From positions 1-32,173 of the forward strand of contig JASHQE010000246.1 of the NCBI GenBank assembly GCA_030037705.1: DNA of 32,173 nt, in the 5' to 3' direction. Below, piece by piece: positions 7,277 through 14,541 of the stretch (its first letter is position 1; every line of letters begins with the position of its first letter). The position numbers and the translations under genes were made by a program. Below the pieces are notes generated by a model that made no database searches, was not told the DNA's origin, and saw only the letters and a program-made list of their open reading frames with translations. The stretch comes from Acidobacteriaceae bacterium. GTDB lineage: Bacteria; Acidobacteriota; Terriglobia; Terriglobales; Acidobacteriaceae.

Positions 7277-8053
7277 TCACCGCGTCGCGGCCCACACATG
7301 AAAGCTGTTGAAGAGAAACTGCCCGCCCAGGATCAGCAGCCAGACACACAGAGCAAAGCGCAGGGGACGGCGCGGAATCTTCGTGCTCAGCAGCGTTCCG
7401 CTCACCGCGCCCACCACTCCGCCTTCAATCAGATGCAGCAGCAGCTCAGGATTGGTCGCGTGTGAAAACCAGTGTGCGCCGCTGCCGATCAGTGAAACGG
7501 CAAAGCCGAAGACAATATCGGTGCCAACCACCTGCGCTGGTGGAAGAGCCGTTAAGGCAAGCAATGCAGCGCTGCCCAGAGCGCCCGCACCGGCAGAAGA
7601 GAAGCCAACCTCCGCGCCCACTGGAAACATGAGCCACGAAAGCCACGGACTGCGGTCGCGAGCGTCGGTGTTCTGCCGCATGGGGCGGAAGGAGTAGAAA
7701 ATCTGCCAGCTCGCCATGCTCACCAGAATGACCCCGAGGATCGCATTGAGTGTATTTTGCGAGCCGGCCGTAACCAGATGCTGAAGAAACAGCGAGCCGA
7801 GCAGCACGCCTGGAGCGCCGCCAAGCAGCATGTATCCCAACGTCCGCCAAGCCACATTGCGGCGCGCGATCTGGGCGGGAACAAGGATCAGCTTGACGGC
7901 CGTCGCGAACATCAGCCCGATTCCGACAGCGATCGGCGCAGGCACGCGAAGAAACAGCACCAGGATGGGCACCGTAATGGTGCCCGCGCCCACGCCCGTG
8001 AGCGCGATAAAGAGCGCGATAACGAAGCCGATCAGATATTGCACGTAGTGCAC
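7277..8053 (-). CDS. TauE/SafE (TSUP) family sulfite/sulfonate exporter
   Basis: The 258-residue integral membrane protein has about eight helices in two repeats. The N-terminal GVGAGTITVPIL motif and the second-half GFSSAGAGALGSAALLALT are typical of the TauE/SafE family, whose members move sulfite, sulfoacetate or related anions across the inner membrane. The start is GTG at 8053, supported by GAGGAAAC seven bases upstream. It lies 102 bp downstream of cysH on the same strand, so it is probably the last gene of the cys operon. It may relieve build-up of toxic sulfite or move sulfate; direction and substrate are inferred. Confidence 0.87.
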   Translation of the reverse strand: MHYVQYLIGFVIALFIALTGVGAGTITVPILVLFLRVPAPIAVGIGLMFATAVKLILVPAQIARRNVAWRTLGYMLLGGAPGVLLGSLFLQHLVTAGSQNTLNAILGVILVSMASWQIFYSFRPMRQNTDARDRSPWLSWLMFPVGAEVGFSSAGAGALGSAALLALTALPPAQVVGTDIVFGFAVSLIGSGAHWFSHATNPELLLHLIEGGVVGAVSGTLLSTKIPRRPLRFALCVWLLILGGQFLFNSFHVWAATR

Positions 8054-8155
8054 GCTGTTTCCTCAGTTCTACCGGCGCAGCAGATCTTGGACTCTCTGCA
8101 GTTCTAAAACCATCAACCAACCATCAGCTACGGCGCAACCGCGGCGCTTGATCTA

Positions 8156-8863
8156 TCACGTTCCCGGCGCCGCCTGAATATGGATTCCGCACTCGATCTT
8201 CGCGCCCTGCGCTCCGGCCCAGCGCCCTGAGCGCGGATCGTTGGGATCGAGCGGAAGCGCGGTGCACGGCTCGCATCCGATCGATGAATAACCGCGCTCG
8301 TAGAGTGGCAGCAGCGGAATGGCAAGCTCCTCGCACGCGTACCAAACATCGCGCGTCGTCCACGCAGCCAGTGGCGCAAGCTTCAGCACCTGTTTGCCGC
8401 CAGGCAGCGTGAAAGGCGCAGACTCTTCGAGAGCCGCGCGGCTCTTCGCCTGCTCGCGTCTCAGCCCCGTGATCCACACTCGATATCCAGAAACAGCCTT
8501 GAAAAGCGGCTCGACTTTGCGCAATCCGCAACAGCGGTCCGGCGCCGATTGGTACAGCAGGCCAAACTCCGCCTCCTGCTCGGCAACGGTCTTTTCCGGG
8601 AGCAGATTGGTCAGGTTCAGCTTCCATTCGCTTGCGATACGATCGCGATAAGCATAGGTCTCGGCGAAGTGATAGCCCGTATCGAGAAAGAGAACCGGAA
8701 TTGCCGGATCGATTGCAATCGCGAGCTTGGTCAGCAGAACGTCCTCAGCTTGAAAGCTGCACGTGAGGCACACATCCCCTTTGCGCGTCACCTCGCGGAT
8801 CAGCATGGCGCGCACCGCATCCAGTTTTGCCTTGACCTCGGCCGCGATTTCGACTGTGCTCAT
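8156..8863 (-). CDS. cysH: Assimilatory adenylylsulfate (APS/PAPS) reductase, iron-sulfur type
   Basis: The 235-residue cytoplasmic enzyme reduces activated sulfate to sulfite using thioredoxin or a similar thiol donor. The nucleotide-binding fold shows CSFQAEDVLL and FLDTGYHFAET. The cluster ligands CC at 111-112 and the C197-x-x-C200 pair mark the [4Fe-4S] subgroup that generally prefers APS, unlike the cluster-free E. coli PAPS reductase. The catalytic cysteine is C225 in the ECGIH motif near the C-terminus. The ATG directly follows the cysN TAA with no gap, so the two are translationally coupled. Substrate preference for APS is inferred from the motif and from the absence of a functional APS kinase in the operon. 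Confidence 0.93.
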   Translation of the reverse strand: MSTVEIAAEVKAKLDAVRAMLIREVTRKGDVCLTCSFQAEDVLLTKLAIAIDPAIPVLFLDTGYHFAETYAYRDRIASEWKLNLTNLLPEKTVAEQEAEFGLLYQSAPDRCCGLRKVEPLFKAVSGYRVWITGLRREQAKSRAALEESAPFTLPGGKQVLKLAPLAAWTTRDVWYACEELAIPLLPLYERGYSSIGCEPCTALPLDPNDPRSGRWAGAQGAKIECGIHIQAAPGT

Positions 8864-10588
8864 TTAGAGACCCGCCTTTTCAGAAGAAATGAAGATGCCG
8901 GCGCGATGCAGTAACTGATGCACGGCAGAAATCGCATGCATGGAATTGTCGATATCAAGTTCCACCTGTTCACCTTCAGCGCGCGCAATCAGTGTGTCAC
9001 TCTGATTCGCGTGAATGACCAGGGCAAGTAGACCCGAACGAACCTGGATTCCCGTAACCACATCGAGCAAATTCGGATGCAGCAGGAACACATCCTCGTT
9101 CGCATCGATACGGCTGGAAACGGCTCCCACAGCGAAGAGCGAGCGCTCGATTGCACGGATCGACTCGACGGGACCGGTAAGTTCGAGAACCCCGCCGCGA
9201 TGCCCCCATCGCGCCTCCCGCTCTCCGGCAGTCACAGCTCCCCATGCTCCGGTTTCGCCCTCTTCGCCGGCCGTCACGTCAACCGACGTCGCAGTCACCA
9301 TGCCCGCCGCTACCGTCGCGTTAGTCTCCGGATCGATCAGGATGAAGGCGCCCGTGCTCCGGTTTTCTCCATAGAGATCGACGGCAATCGGACGCAACAC
9401 GTTGAGCGACGCCGCGCCAATATCGTTCATCTCGAACGTCTGCGCAGGCTCGCGCGTCAGCTTGGTGAGATCCGTCCGGTAATCGATCGAGGTAAGCAAT
9501 ACGGGCACGGTCTGGCTGGTGTGCTTCAGCAGATAGCGGCGGCTCAAATCGAGCGGCCGCTGATCCATCCACACCAACGCAGCCTTCACGCTGCGCGCTA
9601 CCGCGGCCTGCGCCTGCGTGGCCACAATGAGATCGCCGCGGCTGATGTCTAACTCCCGGTCCAGAACCAGCGTGACGGAAAGCGGCGCGATGGCTTCCTC
9701 TAAATCGCCATCCCACGCGACAATGCGTTGGACCTTCGCGCTGCGGTTCGACGGCAGCACAGTGATTGCGTCGCCGGGCCGCACAGTGCCCGAAGCGACC
9801 TGCCCGGCGAAGCCGCGAAATGTTTGATTGGGACGAAGCACCCTCTGCACGGGGAAACGGAAGCCCGCTTTGCGTGTGTCCTGCGAAGAGGGCAGCGATT
9901 CGAGGATCTCCAGCAGAGACGGGCCGCCATACCACGGCATCTTTTTCGAGCGATGAACGATATTGTCTCCAGCAAGCGCGCTTACCGGAACAAAAATGCG
10001 CTCGACGGGAGTGCCCGTATCCGCAGAGATCTGATTGAGAACAGCGCTGAAATCGGCCTCGATAGCCTGGAAAGCGCGCTCGTCATAGCCGATCAAATCC
10101 ATCTTGTTCACCGCCACAATGACGTGCCGCACGCGCAATAAAGAAGCGATGTACGCATGGCGGCGCGACTGGATCAGCACTCCCTTGCTTGCGTCGATCA
10201 ACACGATGGCGGCATCCGCCGTCGAGGCGCCTGTGGCCATATTGCGCGTGTACTGCTCGTGGCCCGGCGTGTCCGCGATGATGAACTTGCGCTTTGCCGT
10301 CGAGAAATAGCGATAAGCCACGTCGATCGTGATGCCCTGCTCGCGTTCAGCGCGCAGCCCGTCGGTCAGCAGAGCGAAATCGATCTGACCCGGCGCCGTG
10401 GTTCCTTTCCCTTCGATCGAGCGTACCTGGTCCTCGTAGACCGATTGCGTATCGTAAAGTAAGCGCCCGATCAGTGTGGACTTGCCGTCATCCACGCTGC
10501 CGGCGGTGGAAAAGCGCAGCAGATCTTTTTCGCGCTCCTGGAGCAAAAACTCGTCGATGGAAAATGCGGGAGAAGCAACCGTTGCCAT
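8864..10588 (-). CDS. cysN: Sulfate adenylyltransferase large subunit with a decayed C-terminal APS-kinase domain
   Basis: The 574-residue GTPase subunit of ATP sulfurylase acts with CysD to make APS. GTP-binding motifs are clear: GSVDDGKST (30-38), DTPGHEQY (106-113), and NKMD (161-164). The EF-Tu-like barrels continue to about residue 440. E. coli CysN is about 475 residues, and the extra C-terminal ~115 residues align by eye with the CysC kinase of CysNC fusions: GHRGGVLELTG (462-472), then ERSLFAVGAV where CysC has an alpha helix, and finally VELDIDNSMHAISAVHQLL like the CysC C-terminus. The P-loop GxxGxGKST is missing and replaced by GPVES, and the middle of the kinase is shortened. It should therefore be kinase-dead. 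The ATG abuts the cysD stop (TAA-ATG). Confidence 0.93.
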   Translation of the reverse strand: MATVASPAFSIDEFLLQEREKDLLRFSTAGSVDDGKSTLIGRLLYDTQSVYEDQVRSIEGKGTTAPGQIDFALLTDGLRAEREQGITIDVAYRYFSTAKRKFIIADTPGHEQYTRNMATGASTADAAIVLIDASKGVLIQSRRHAYIASLLRVRHVIVAVNKMDLIGYDERAFQAIEADFSAVLNQISADTGTPVERIFVPVSALAGDNIVHRSKKMPWYGGPSLLEILESLPSSQDTRKAGFRFPVQRVLRPNQTFRGFAGQVASGTVRPGDAITVLPSNRSAKVQRIVAWDGDLEEAIAPLSVTLVLDRELDISRGDLIVATQAQAAVARSVKAALVWMDQRPLDLSRRYLLKHTSQTVPVLLTSIDYRTDLTKLTREPAQTFEMNDIGAASLNVLRPIAVDLYGENRSTGAFILIDPETNATVAAGMVTATSVDVTAGEEGETGAWGAVTAGEREARWGHRGGVLELTGPVESIRAIERSLFAVGAVSSRIDANEDVFLLHPNLLDVVTGIQVRSGLLALVIHANQSDTLIARAEGEQVELDIDNSMHAISAVHQLLHRAGIFISSEKAGL

Positions 10589-11572
10589 TTAGAAATAACC
10601 CTCCCGCTTTTTGATCTCCATCGAGCCTTCCTGGTCGTGATCGATCACGCGATTGGCGCGCTCAGAGGAGCGGAATGAGATGAGTTCCGCGATGATATCC
10701 GGGATTGTAGTTGCGTCGGAGCGGATGGCGCCGGTGCATGGACTGCATCCCAGTGAGCGCAGACGGCACTTCACCATCTGCGGTCTTTCGCCGGGCCGCG
10801 CGACGAAATCCTGTTCGATAGGCATCAACACGTCCTGCCCCGAACCGATCGGGCGCACATACATCGGCCGCTCTTTCGCGAAATAAAGATCGACCACCGG
10901 GATCTTTTCCTCGTGGATATATTGCCACACATCCATCTCTGTCCAGTTCGAAAGCGGAAAGACACGAATGCTCTCACCGGGATGAATGCGCGCGTTATAG
11001 AGATTCCACAGCTCGGGTCTTTGATTCTTCGGGTCCCACTGGCCGGCTGTGTCGCGGAAAGAATAGATGCGCTCCTTGGCGCGGGACTTTTCTTCATCGC
11101 GCCGCGCGCCGCCGAAGGCCGCATCGAAGTTGTAATGGCGCAGCGCATCGAGCAGCGCCTGCGTCTTGAGCAGGCCACAGCAGCGTTTCGTATCGAGGAC
11201 AATCGGATTGGTGCCCGCCGCAATCGCCGGCTCATTGCGCCATACGAGCAGCTCGGCTCCGATCGAGCGGGCCATCTCGTCGCGGAACTGCAGCATCTCG
11301 GCAAATTTGAAGCCGGTGTCGATATGCAGCAGCGGAAACGGAATCGGCGCGGGATAGAACGCCTTCTGCGCCAGGCGCAGCATCACGGACGAGTCCTTGC
11401 CGATCGAGTACAGCATCACCGGCCGCTCGAACTCCGAGGCGACTTCGCGCAGGATGTGAATGCTTTCCGCCTCGAGCAGGCGCAGATGGCTTAACCGCTG
11501 CTGGCGGCCAGCCACGACGGACCCAACCTTCCTGGATGATGAACTCAATAATTCGCCTTCTGCGACCGGCAT
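10589..11572 (-). CDS. cysD: Sulfate adenylyltransferase small subunit
   Basis: The 327-residue catalytic subunit of ATP sulfurylase adenylates sulfate to APS. The PP-loop-type nucleotide motif is [11 protein letters not shown] (55-65), followed by [37 protein letters not shown], and the conserved C-terminal GCSPCTGAI region. The length is a little above the E. coli form because of an N-terminal extension of about 20 residues. The start ATG at 11572 has a good ribosome-binding site, AGAGAGG, five bases upstream. It is the first structural gene of cysD-cysN-cysH; the 111-base stretch before it follows a polycysteine leader reading frame, which suggests cysteine-responsive control. Confidence 0.95.
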   Translation of the reverse strand: MPVAEGELLSSSSRKVGSVVAGRQQRLSHLRLLEAESIHILREVASEFERPVMLYSIGKDSSVMLRLAQKAFYPAPIPFPLLHIDTGFKFAEMLQFRDEMARSIGAELLVWRNEPAIAAGTNPIVLDTKRCCGLLKTQALLDALRHYNFDAAFGGARRDEEKSRAKERIYSFRDTAGQWDPKNQRPELWNLYNARIHPGESIRVFPLSNWTEMDVWQYIHEEKIPVVDLYFAKERPMYVRPIGSGQDVLMPIEQDFVARPGERPQMVKCRLRSLGCSPCTGAIRSDATTIPDIIAELISFRSSERANRVIDHDQEGSMEIKKREGYF

Positions 11573-11683
11573 TATATCCTCTCTGCTCAGTGTTTTTCTG
11601 CTGAGGACCGGCGCGCGACGAAGACAACCCGGCGTTCAGCAGCGGGTGCGTTTTCTGGATCGGTTGTTCTGGAAGATCAGAGA
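11573..11683 (-). promoter_or_regulatory. cysD leader: Candidate attenuator between the Cys leader peptide and cysD
   Basis: On the transcript, AACAACC (within 11661-11670) can pair with GGUUGU (11624-11629), or with GUUGUU formed by the Cys codons of the leader peptide (11719-11727). The two pairings are mutually exclusive. Nearer cysD, UCCUC (11603-11607) can pair with GAGGA inside the Shine-Dalgarno region (11577-11581), or CUCAG (11601-11605) can pair with CUGAG (11586-11590), leaving the Shine-Dalgarno free. No terminator U-tract is visible, so control of translation initiation or Rho access is more likely than intrinsic termination. Pairings were found by eye, not by folding. Confidence 0.45.
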
Positions 11684-11755
11684 CTAGCGCATACACCCGT
11701 CGATGATGTGCGACAGGCAACAACAACACGAATAACGCTTGGAAGCTCCGACCAT
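11684..11755 (-). CDS. Leaderless polycysteine leader peptide of the cys operon
   Basis: A 23-codon reading frame, too short for routine annotation, encodes a peptide starting MVGASKRYS followed by four consecutive cysteines (codons 10-13, TGT TGT TGT TGC) and a fifth cysteine at codon 21, then TAG. It lies 111 bp upstream of cysD on the same strand. A TATAAT box ends six bases before the ATG, which places the expected transcription start on the A of ATG, so the message would be leaderless. Polycysteine leaderless small ORFs that attenuate cysteine-biosynthesis operons are known from mycobacteria; a role as a cysteine sensor here is inferred by analogy. The frame is open further upstream through the mobile element, but that extension precedes the promoter. 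Confidence 0.75.
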   Translation of the reverse strand: MVGASKRYSCCCCLSHIIDGCMR

Positions 11756-11761
11756 TCTTTT

Positions 11762-11767
11762 ATTATA
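11762..11767 (-). promoter_or_regulatory. -10 box of the cys operon leader promoter
   Basis: A perfect TATAAT read on the minus strand, followed by AAAAGA and then the ATG of the leader peptide. The expected -35 region (about 11784-11790) reads CCTGGT, a poor match, and coincides with the left boundary of mobile element copy D. The promoter is therefore probably weak or activator-dependent, or has been altered by the insertion. Confidence 0.6.
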
Positions 11768-11788
11768 CAGCAAATTCCCGCGATACCA

Positions 11789-11915
11789 GGTAGTGGGGTA
11801 GTGGATCAGTTTGGCAGGCTTGAAGGGTACGGGCTTTAGCCCGTACATCAAACCACTCAATATGAGTGGGGCTTTAGCCCCTGAGGCACAGGCAATTCCA
11901 AACTGATCCATTACC
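11789..11915. mobile_element. Miniature inverted-repeat element, copy D
   Basis: The terminal repeats are GGTAGTGGATCAGTTTGG on the left (from 11797, preceded by an extra GGTAGTGG at 11789) and GGTAATGGATCAGTTTGG on the right, reverse-complemented. The inner hairpins are GTACGGGC-TTTA-GCCCGTAC and GGGGC-TTTA-GCCCC. The flanks CGATACCA (11781-11788) and CGGTACCA (11916-11923) match at seven of eight bases, consistent with an aged 8-bp target duplication. The element lies between the divergent cys leader promoter and rsmA. The remainder of this gap up to 12017 shows no further gene. Confidence 0.8.
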
Positions 11916-12017
11916 CGGTACCAGCAGGCAGGCTTAAGGTCTGCCGGCAGCCGTCAGGACACGCGCTTGGAGCTTCTTGTTCGTCTACGATCAGAGTTAC
12001 GGATCAGGGTTGCGCAC

Positions 12018-12818
12018 ATGCCGGCTAAATCCAAACTGGGGCAGAACTTCCTGAACGACGCGCAGGCTGCGGAGCGGATCGCAAACGCCTTCGGCGATTT
12101 GTCAAACCGAACCGTCGTCGAGATCGGGCCCGGGCGAGGCGCAATTACCGGCGCGCTTGCTGCCCGCGCCAAGCATGTGCTTGCAGTTGAATTCGACGGG
12201 ACACTCGCCGCCGCGTTGCGCGAACGCTTTGCGCCGGAGCGTGTGACAGTCATCGCGCAGGATGTGCTCGGGTTCGATTTTGCCGCCGTGGCCTCAAAGG
12301 CTGGTGAACGGCTCGCCGTTGCAGGCAATCTGCCGTATTACATTACCTCACCCATCCTGTTGAAACTCGCCGCTTGCCACGCGGCCCTCGAAACGGCCGT
12401 GCTGATGGTGCAGCGGGAGGTGGCCGATCGCGTGTCCGCAGCGCCGGGCTCGCGAGACTACGGCCTGCTCTCAGTCACCGCGCAGATACACGGCCCCGTG
12501 GAGCGGCTTTTTACCTTGCCGCCTGAAGCATTTTCACCGCCCCCCGAGGTCCACTCCACGGTCTTTCGGTGGCGGTTTGCATCGCAGTTTGTGGAGCTGG
12601 GCGTAGAAAAAGAGGCTTTTTTAGCGTTTGTGCGGCACGCCTTTGCGCAAAAACGCAAGACGCTGGCCAATAACCTGCGCGCGGCGGGAGTTGCCCCTGA
12701 AGCTGCAGTAACGGCAATGGAACGGGCCGGCCTCGACTCGCGGGTACGGGCAGAGACCTTGCCCATCGAGTCGCTTGCCGCGGTCTTCCACCTGCTGCAC
12801 GCGCAGCGGGCAGGGTAG
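12018..12818 (+). CDS. rsmA: 16S rRNA (adenine1518-N6/adenine1519-N6)-dimethyltransferase
   Basis: The 266-residue protein starts at MPAKSKLGQNFL, the conserved N-terminus of KsgA/RsmA. A longer frame from a TTG at 11967 adds non-conserved residues and is rejected. The SAM-binding motif VEIGPGRGAIT lies near residue 35, and the catalytic NLPYYITSPIL motif near 105. The C-terminal helical domain has the conserved FSPPPEVHSTV and KRKTLANNL segments. It dimethylates two adjacent adenines near the 3' end of 16S rRNA late in 30S assembly; loss gives kasugamycin resistance. It stands apart from its neighbours, divergent from the cys operon. Confidence 0.96.
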   Translation: MPAKSKLGQNFLNDAQAAERIANAFGDLSNRTVVEIGPGRGAITGALAARAKHVLAVEFDGTLAAALRERFAPERVTVIAQDVLGFDFAAVASKAGERLAVAGNLPYYITSPILLKLAACHAALETAVLMVQREVADRVSAAPGSRDYGLLSVTAQIHGPVERLFTLPPEAFSPPPEVHSTVFRWRFASQFVELGVEKEAFLAFVRHAFAQKRKTLANNLRAAGVAPEAAVTAMERAGLDSRVRAETLPIESLAAVFHLLHAQRAG

Positions 12819-12952
12819 TATCGGAACTGCCATTGCGAGGAAGACCGAAACTGTGCCTTGGCGTCAAAGAGCGCGTAAGCTAGAAGAAAGATGAGCGTTG
12901 CCTCCGATCCGGGAAGCCACGGATGGCGCTCGCGCATCTTGATAGGAAAGAC

Positions 12953-14227
12953 ATGAACCCGACTGAGCTGGCCAGTCATAGTACCTTCGAAGAAACTCTG
13001 CTCACCGCCCGGCGGACGATGCTGATGAGCGAGATTCTGAAGCTGGCCATGGACAGCTTCAGGGCCAGTAAGACCCGCTTCGCGCTCACCGCCCTCGGCA
13101 TGGTCATCGGGACCGCATCGGTGATCCTGGTGGTGACCATCGGTATGACCGGCAGCCAGTATGTGCAGGAGTTGATCCAGAAGATAGGGACCAACTCCAT
13201 TGAGGTCGAATACGCCGGCGGAGGAACCACGCCTTCGGAGCGCGTCCTGTACAACGACTATCTCACCCGCGATGACGAGAGGCTCGTGGATGAACAAGTG
13301 CCGGGAATCATGTATTCGTCGCCCGTGGTTGCCATGCACGAGCGCATCAGCTTCGGCGGCGGCATCGTGAAAGACACGCTCGTGCTCGGCGTAAGTCCAG
13401 ATTATCAACATATCCGCAATCTGATCGTCACCGATGGCCGGTTCATGGACCAGACGGATGATACTGCGCACTTCCATTGCGCCGTTGTCACGCAGATCTT
13501 TGCCCGGGAGCGTTACGGCAGCGAGGACGAGGCCGTAGGACAGACCTTCGAAATTCAGGGCATTCCCTTCACCGTCATCGGCGTCTTCAAAGAGGCGGTC
13601 AATGACTTCGGTCAGTCAGAAATTGCCGATGAAACCGTTCTTATCCCCTTCTCCGTGGCGCGCTACTTCACCGGAACCGAAAACGTTCATCAGCTCTACT
13701 TCTCGATGCGCAACATGAACGAAGTGACAGACGCCGAAAAGGAGATTCAGCGCGTCATCCAGTCGCACCACCGGCCTAATTCGGTTTACAAGACGCAAAC
13801 CCTGAAGGCTCTGCTGACCACCGCAGCACAGATTGCCGACGCGCTCACTGCAGTGCTGGTCCTGGTAGCCGCCGTCACACTCGCTGTGGGCGGCGTGGGC
13901 ATCATGAACATCATGCTGGCCAATGTGCGGTCGCGGATTCGCGAGATCGGCATTCGCAAGGCGCTGGGCGCGACCTACCGCGAGATCAAGCTGCAGTTTC
14001 TTACCGAAGCGGTGATTATTTCGCTCACCGGAGGCATTGTCGGCACCATCGTCGGGCTCTCGGTTCCGCTGTCGATCCGATTCTTTACAGACTACAAGCT
14101 GCCCTTTTCGTGGCTTTCCGTGCTGATCGCGCTGGCGTCTGCCACGCTGGTCGGCATCATCTTCGGCACCGTGCCGGCAACCCGCGCGGCTCAGATGGAC
14201 CCCGTCGAGGCGCTGAAGTATGAGTGA
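12953..14227 (+). CDS. MacB/FtsX-family ABC transporter permease
   Basis: The ATG at 12953 has a strong AGGAAAG site five bases upstream and gives 424 residues; an ATG 30 bp earlier lacks one. The layout is typical: one N-terminal transmembrane helix (FALTALGMVIGTASVILVV), a large extracytoplasmic MacB core domain (about residues 65-285), then three C-terminal helices including GGVGIMNIMLANVRSRIREIGIRKALGA, the coupling-helix signature, and a final AAQMDPVEALKYE. Such permeases work with a MacB/LolD-type ATPase in lipoprotein or drug export or mechanotransmission. No ATPase or membrane-fusion gene is in the window, so the partner must be encoded elsewhere. A small membrane gene overlaps its end. 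Confidence 0.92.
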   Translation: MNPTELASHSTFEETLLTARRTMLMSEILKLAMDSFRASKTRFALTALGMVIGTASVILVVTIGMTGSQYVQELIQKIGTNSIEVEYAGGGTTPSERVLYNDYLTRDDERLVDEQVPGIMYSSPVVAMHERISFGGGIVKDTLVLGVSPDYQHIRNLIVTDGRFMDQTDDTAHFHCAVVTQIFARERYGSEDEAVGQTFEIQGIPFTVIGVFKEAVNDFGQSEIADETVLIPFSVARYFTGTENVHQLYFSMRNMNEVTDAEKEIQRVIQSHHRPNSVYKTQTLKALLTTAAQIADALTAVLVLVAAVTLAVGGVGIMNIMLANVRSRIREIGIRKALGATYREIKLQFLTEAVIISLTGGIVGTIVGLSVPLSIRFFTDYKLPFSWLSVLIALASATLVGIIFGTVPATRAAQMDPVEALKYE

Positions 14228-14375
14228 CCCTGAACGTCAGGGTGGGAGCCGGCCCTCTGAAAAGCACTCCTCCGGTCCGAGCCTCATCTTGCTCTACAGC
14301 CTGATTGCGCTGGCACTGCTTGCCGCCATCGGCTTCGCGGCCATGATCGTGCTGCCGTTCTACCAGCGGCGATAA
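14220..14375 (+). CDS. Small single-pass membrane protein overlapping the MacB-like gene
   Basis: The ATG at 14220 lies inside the last codons of the permease gene (8-bp overlap), giving a 51-residue protein. Residues 1-20 are polar (Ser, Pro, Lys, Glu); residues ~21-46 form one transmembrane helix rich in Leu, Ala and Ile (LILLYSLIALALLAA); it ends FYQRR. GAGG about nine bases before the ATG could serve as ribosome-binding site, and translational coupling with the permease is likely. The basic tail and polar head give no firm clue to topology. No family is recognised; it may be an accessory subunit of the permease. It could be chance, but the hydrophobic helix and overlap argue for a real gene. 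Confidence 0.55.
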   Translation: MSDPERQGGSRPSEKHSSGPSLILLYSLIALALLAAIGFAAMIVLPFYQRR

Positions 14376-14474
14376 ACACCATTTCGTCGAAAGACAGCGA
14401 TCACTTTTGAATCTCCTTCGGCAATCGCCACGAATATTTGTTTCGGATGATGCGGGCGAATAAAAAGGGAAATG

Positions 14475-14526
14475 TATAATAAAGTGGCAGCGAGAGACTT
14501 GCGGGTTTATGATGACTTTACGTATC
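14475..14526 (+). promoter_or_regulatory. Candidate methyltransferase promoter and C-protein half-site
   Basis: A TATAAT box lies at 14475-14480; no good -35 is seen. Downstream, GACTTTACGTATC (14514-14526) matches 12 of 13 bases of GACTTTAAGTATC in the C-box of the regulator gene (16393-16405). The half-site lies between the likely transcription start and the TTG start codon at 14542, a position suited to repression of the methyltransferase by the C protein. Inference from sequence similarity. Confidence 0.5.
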
Positions 14527-14541
14527 AGTTCGGAGTGAGTT

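Noticed and set aside
11756..11911. Upstream extension of the Cys leader frame to a 75-residue protein
   Set aside because: The extension runs through mobile element copy D and across the promoter, so it would not be on the transcript; only the part from 11755 is supported.
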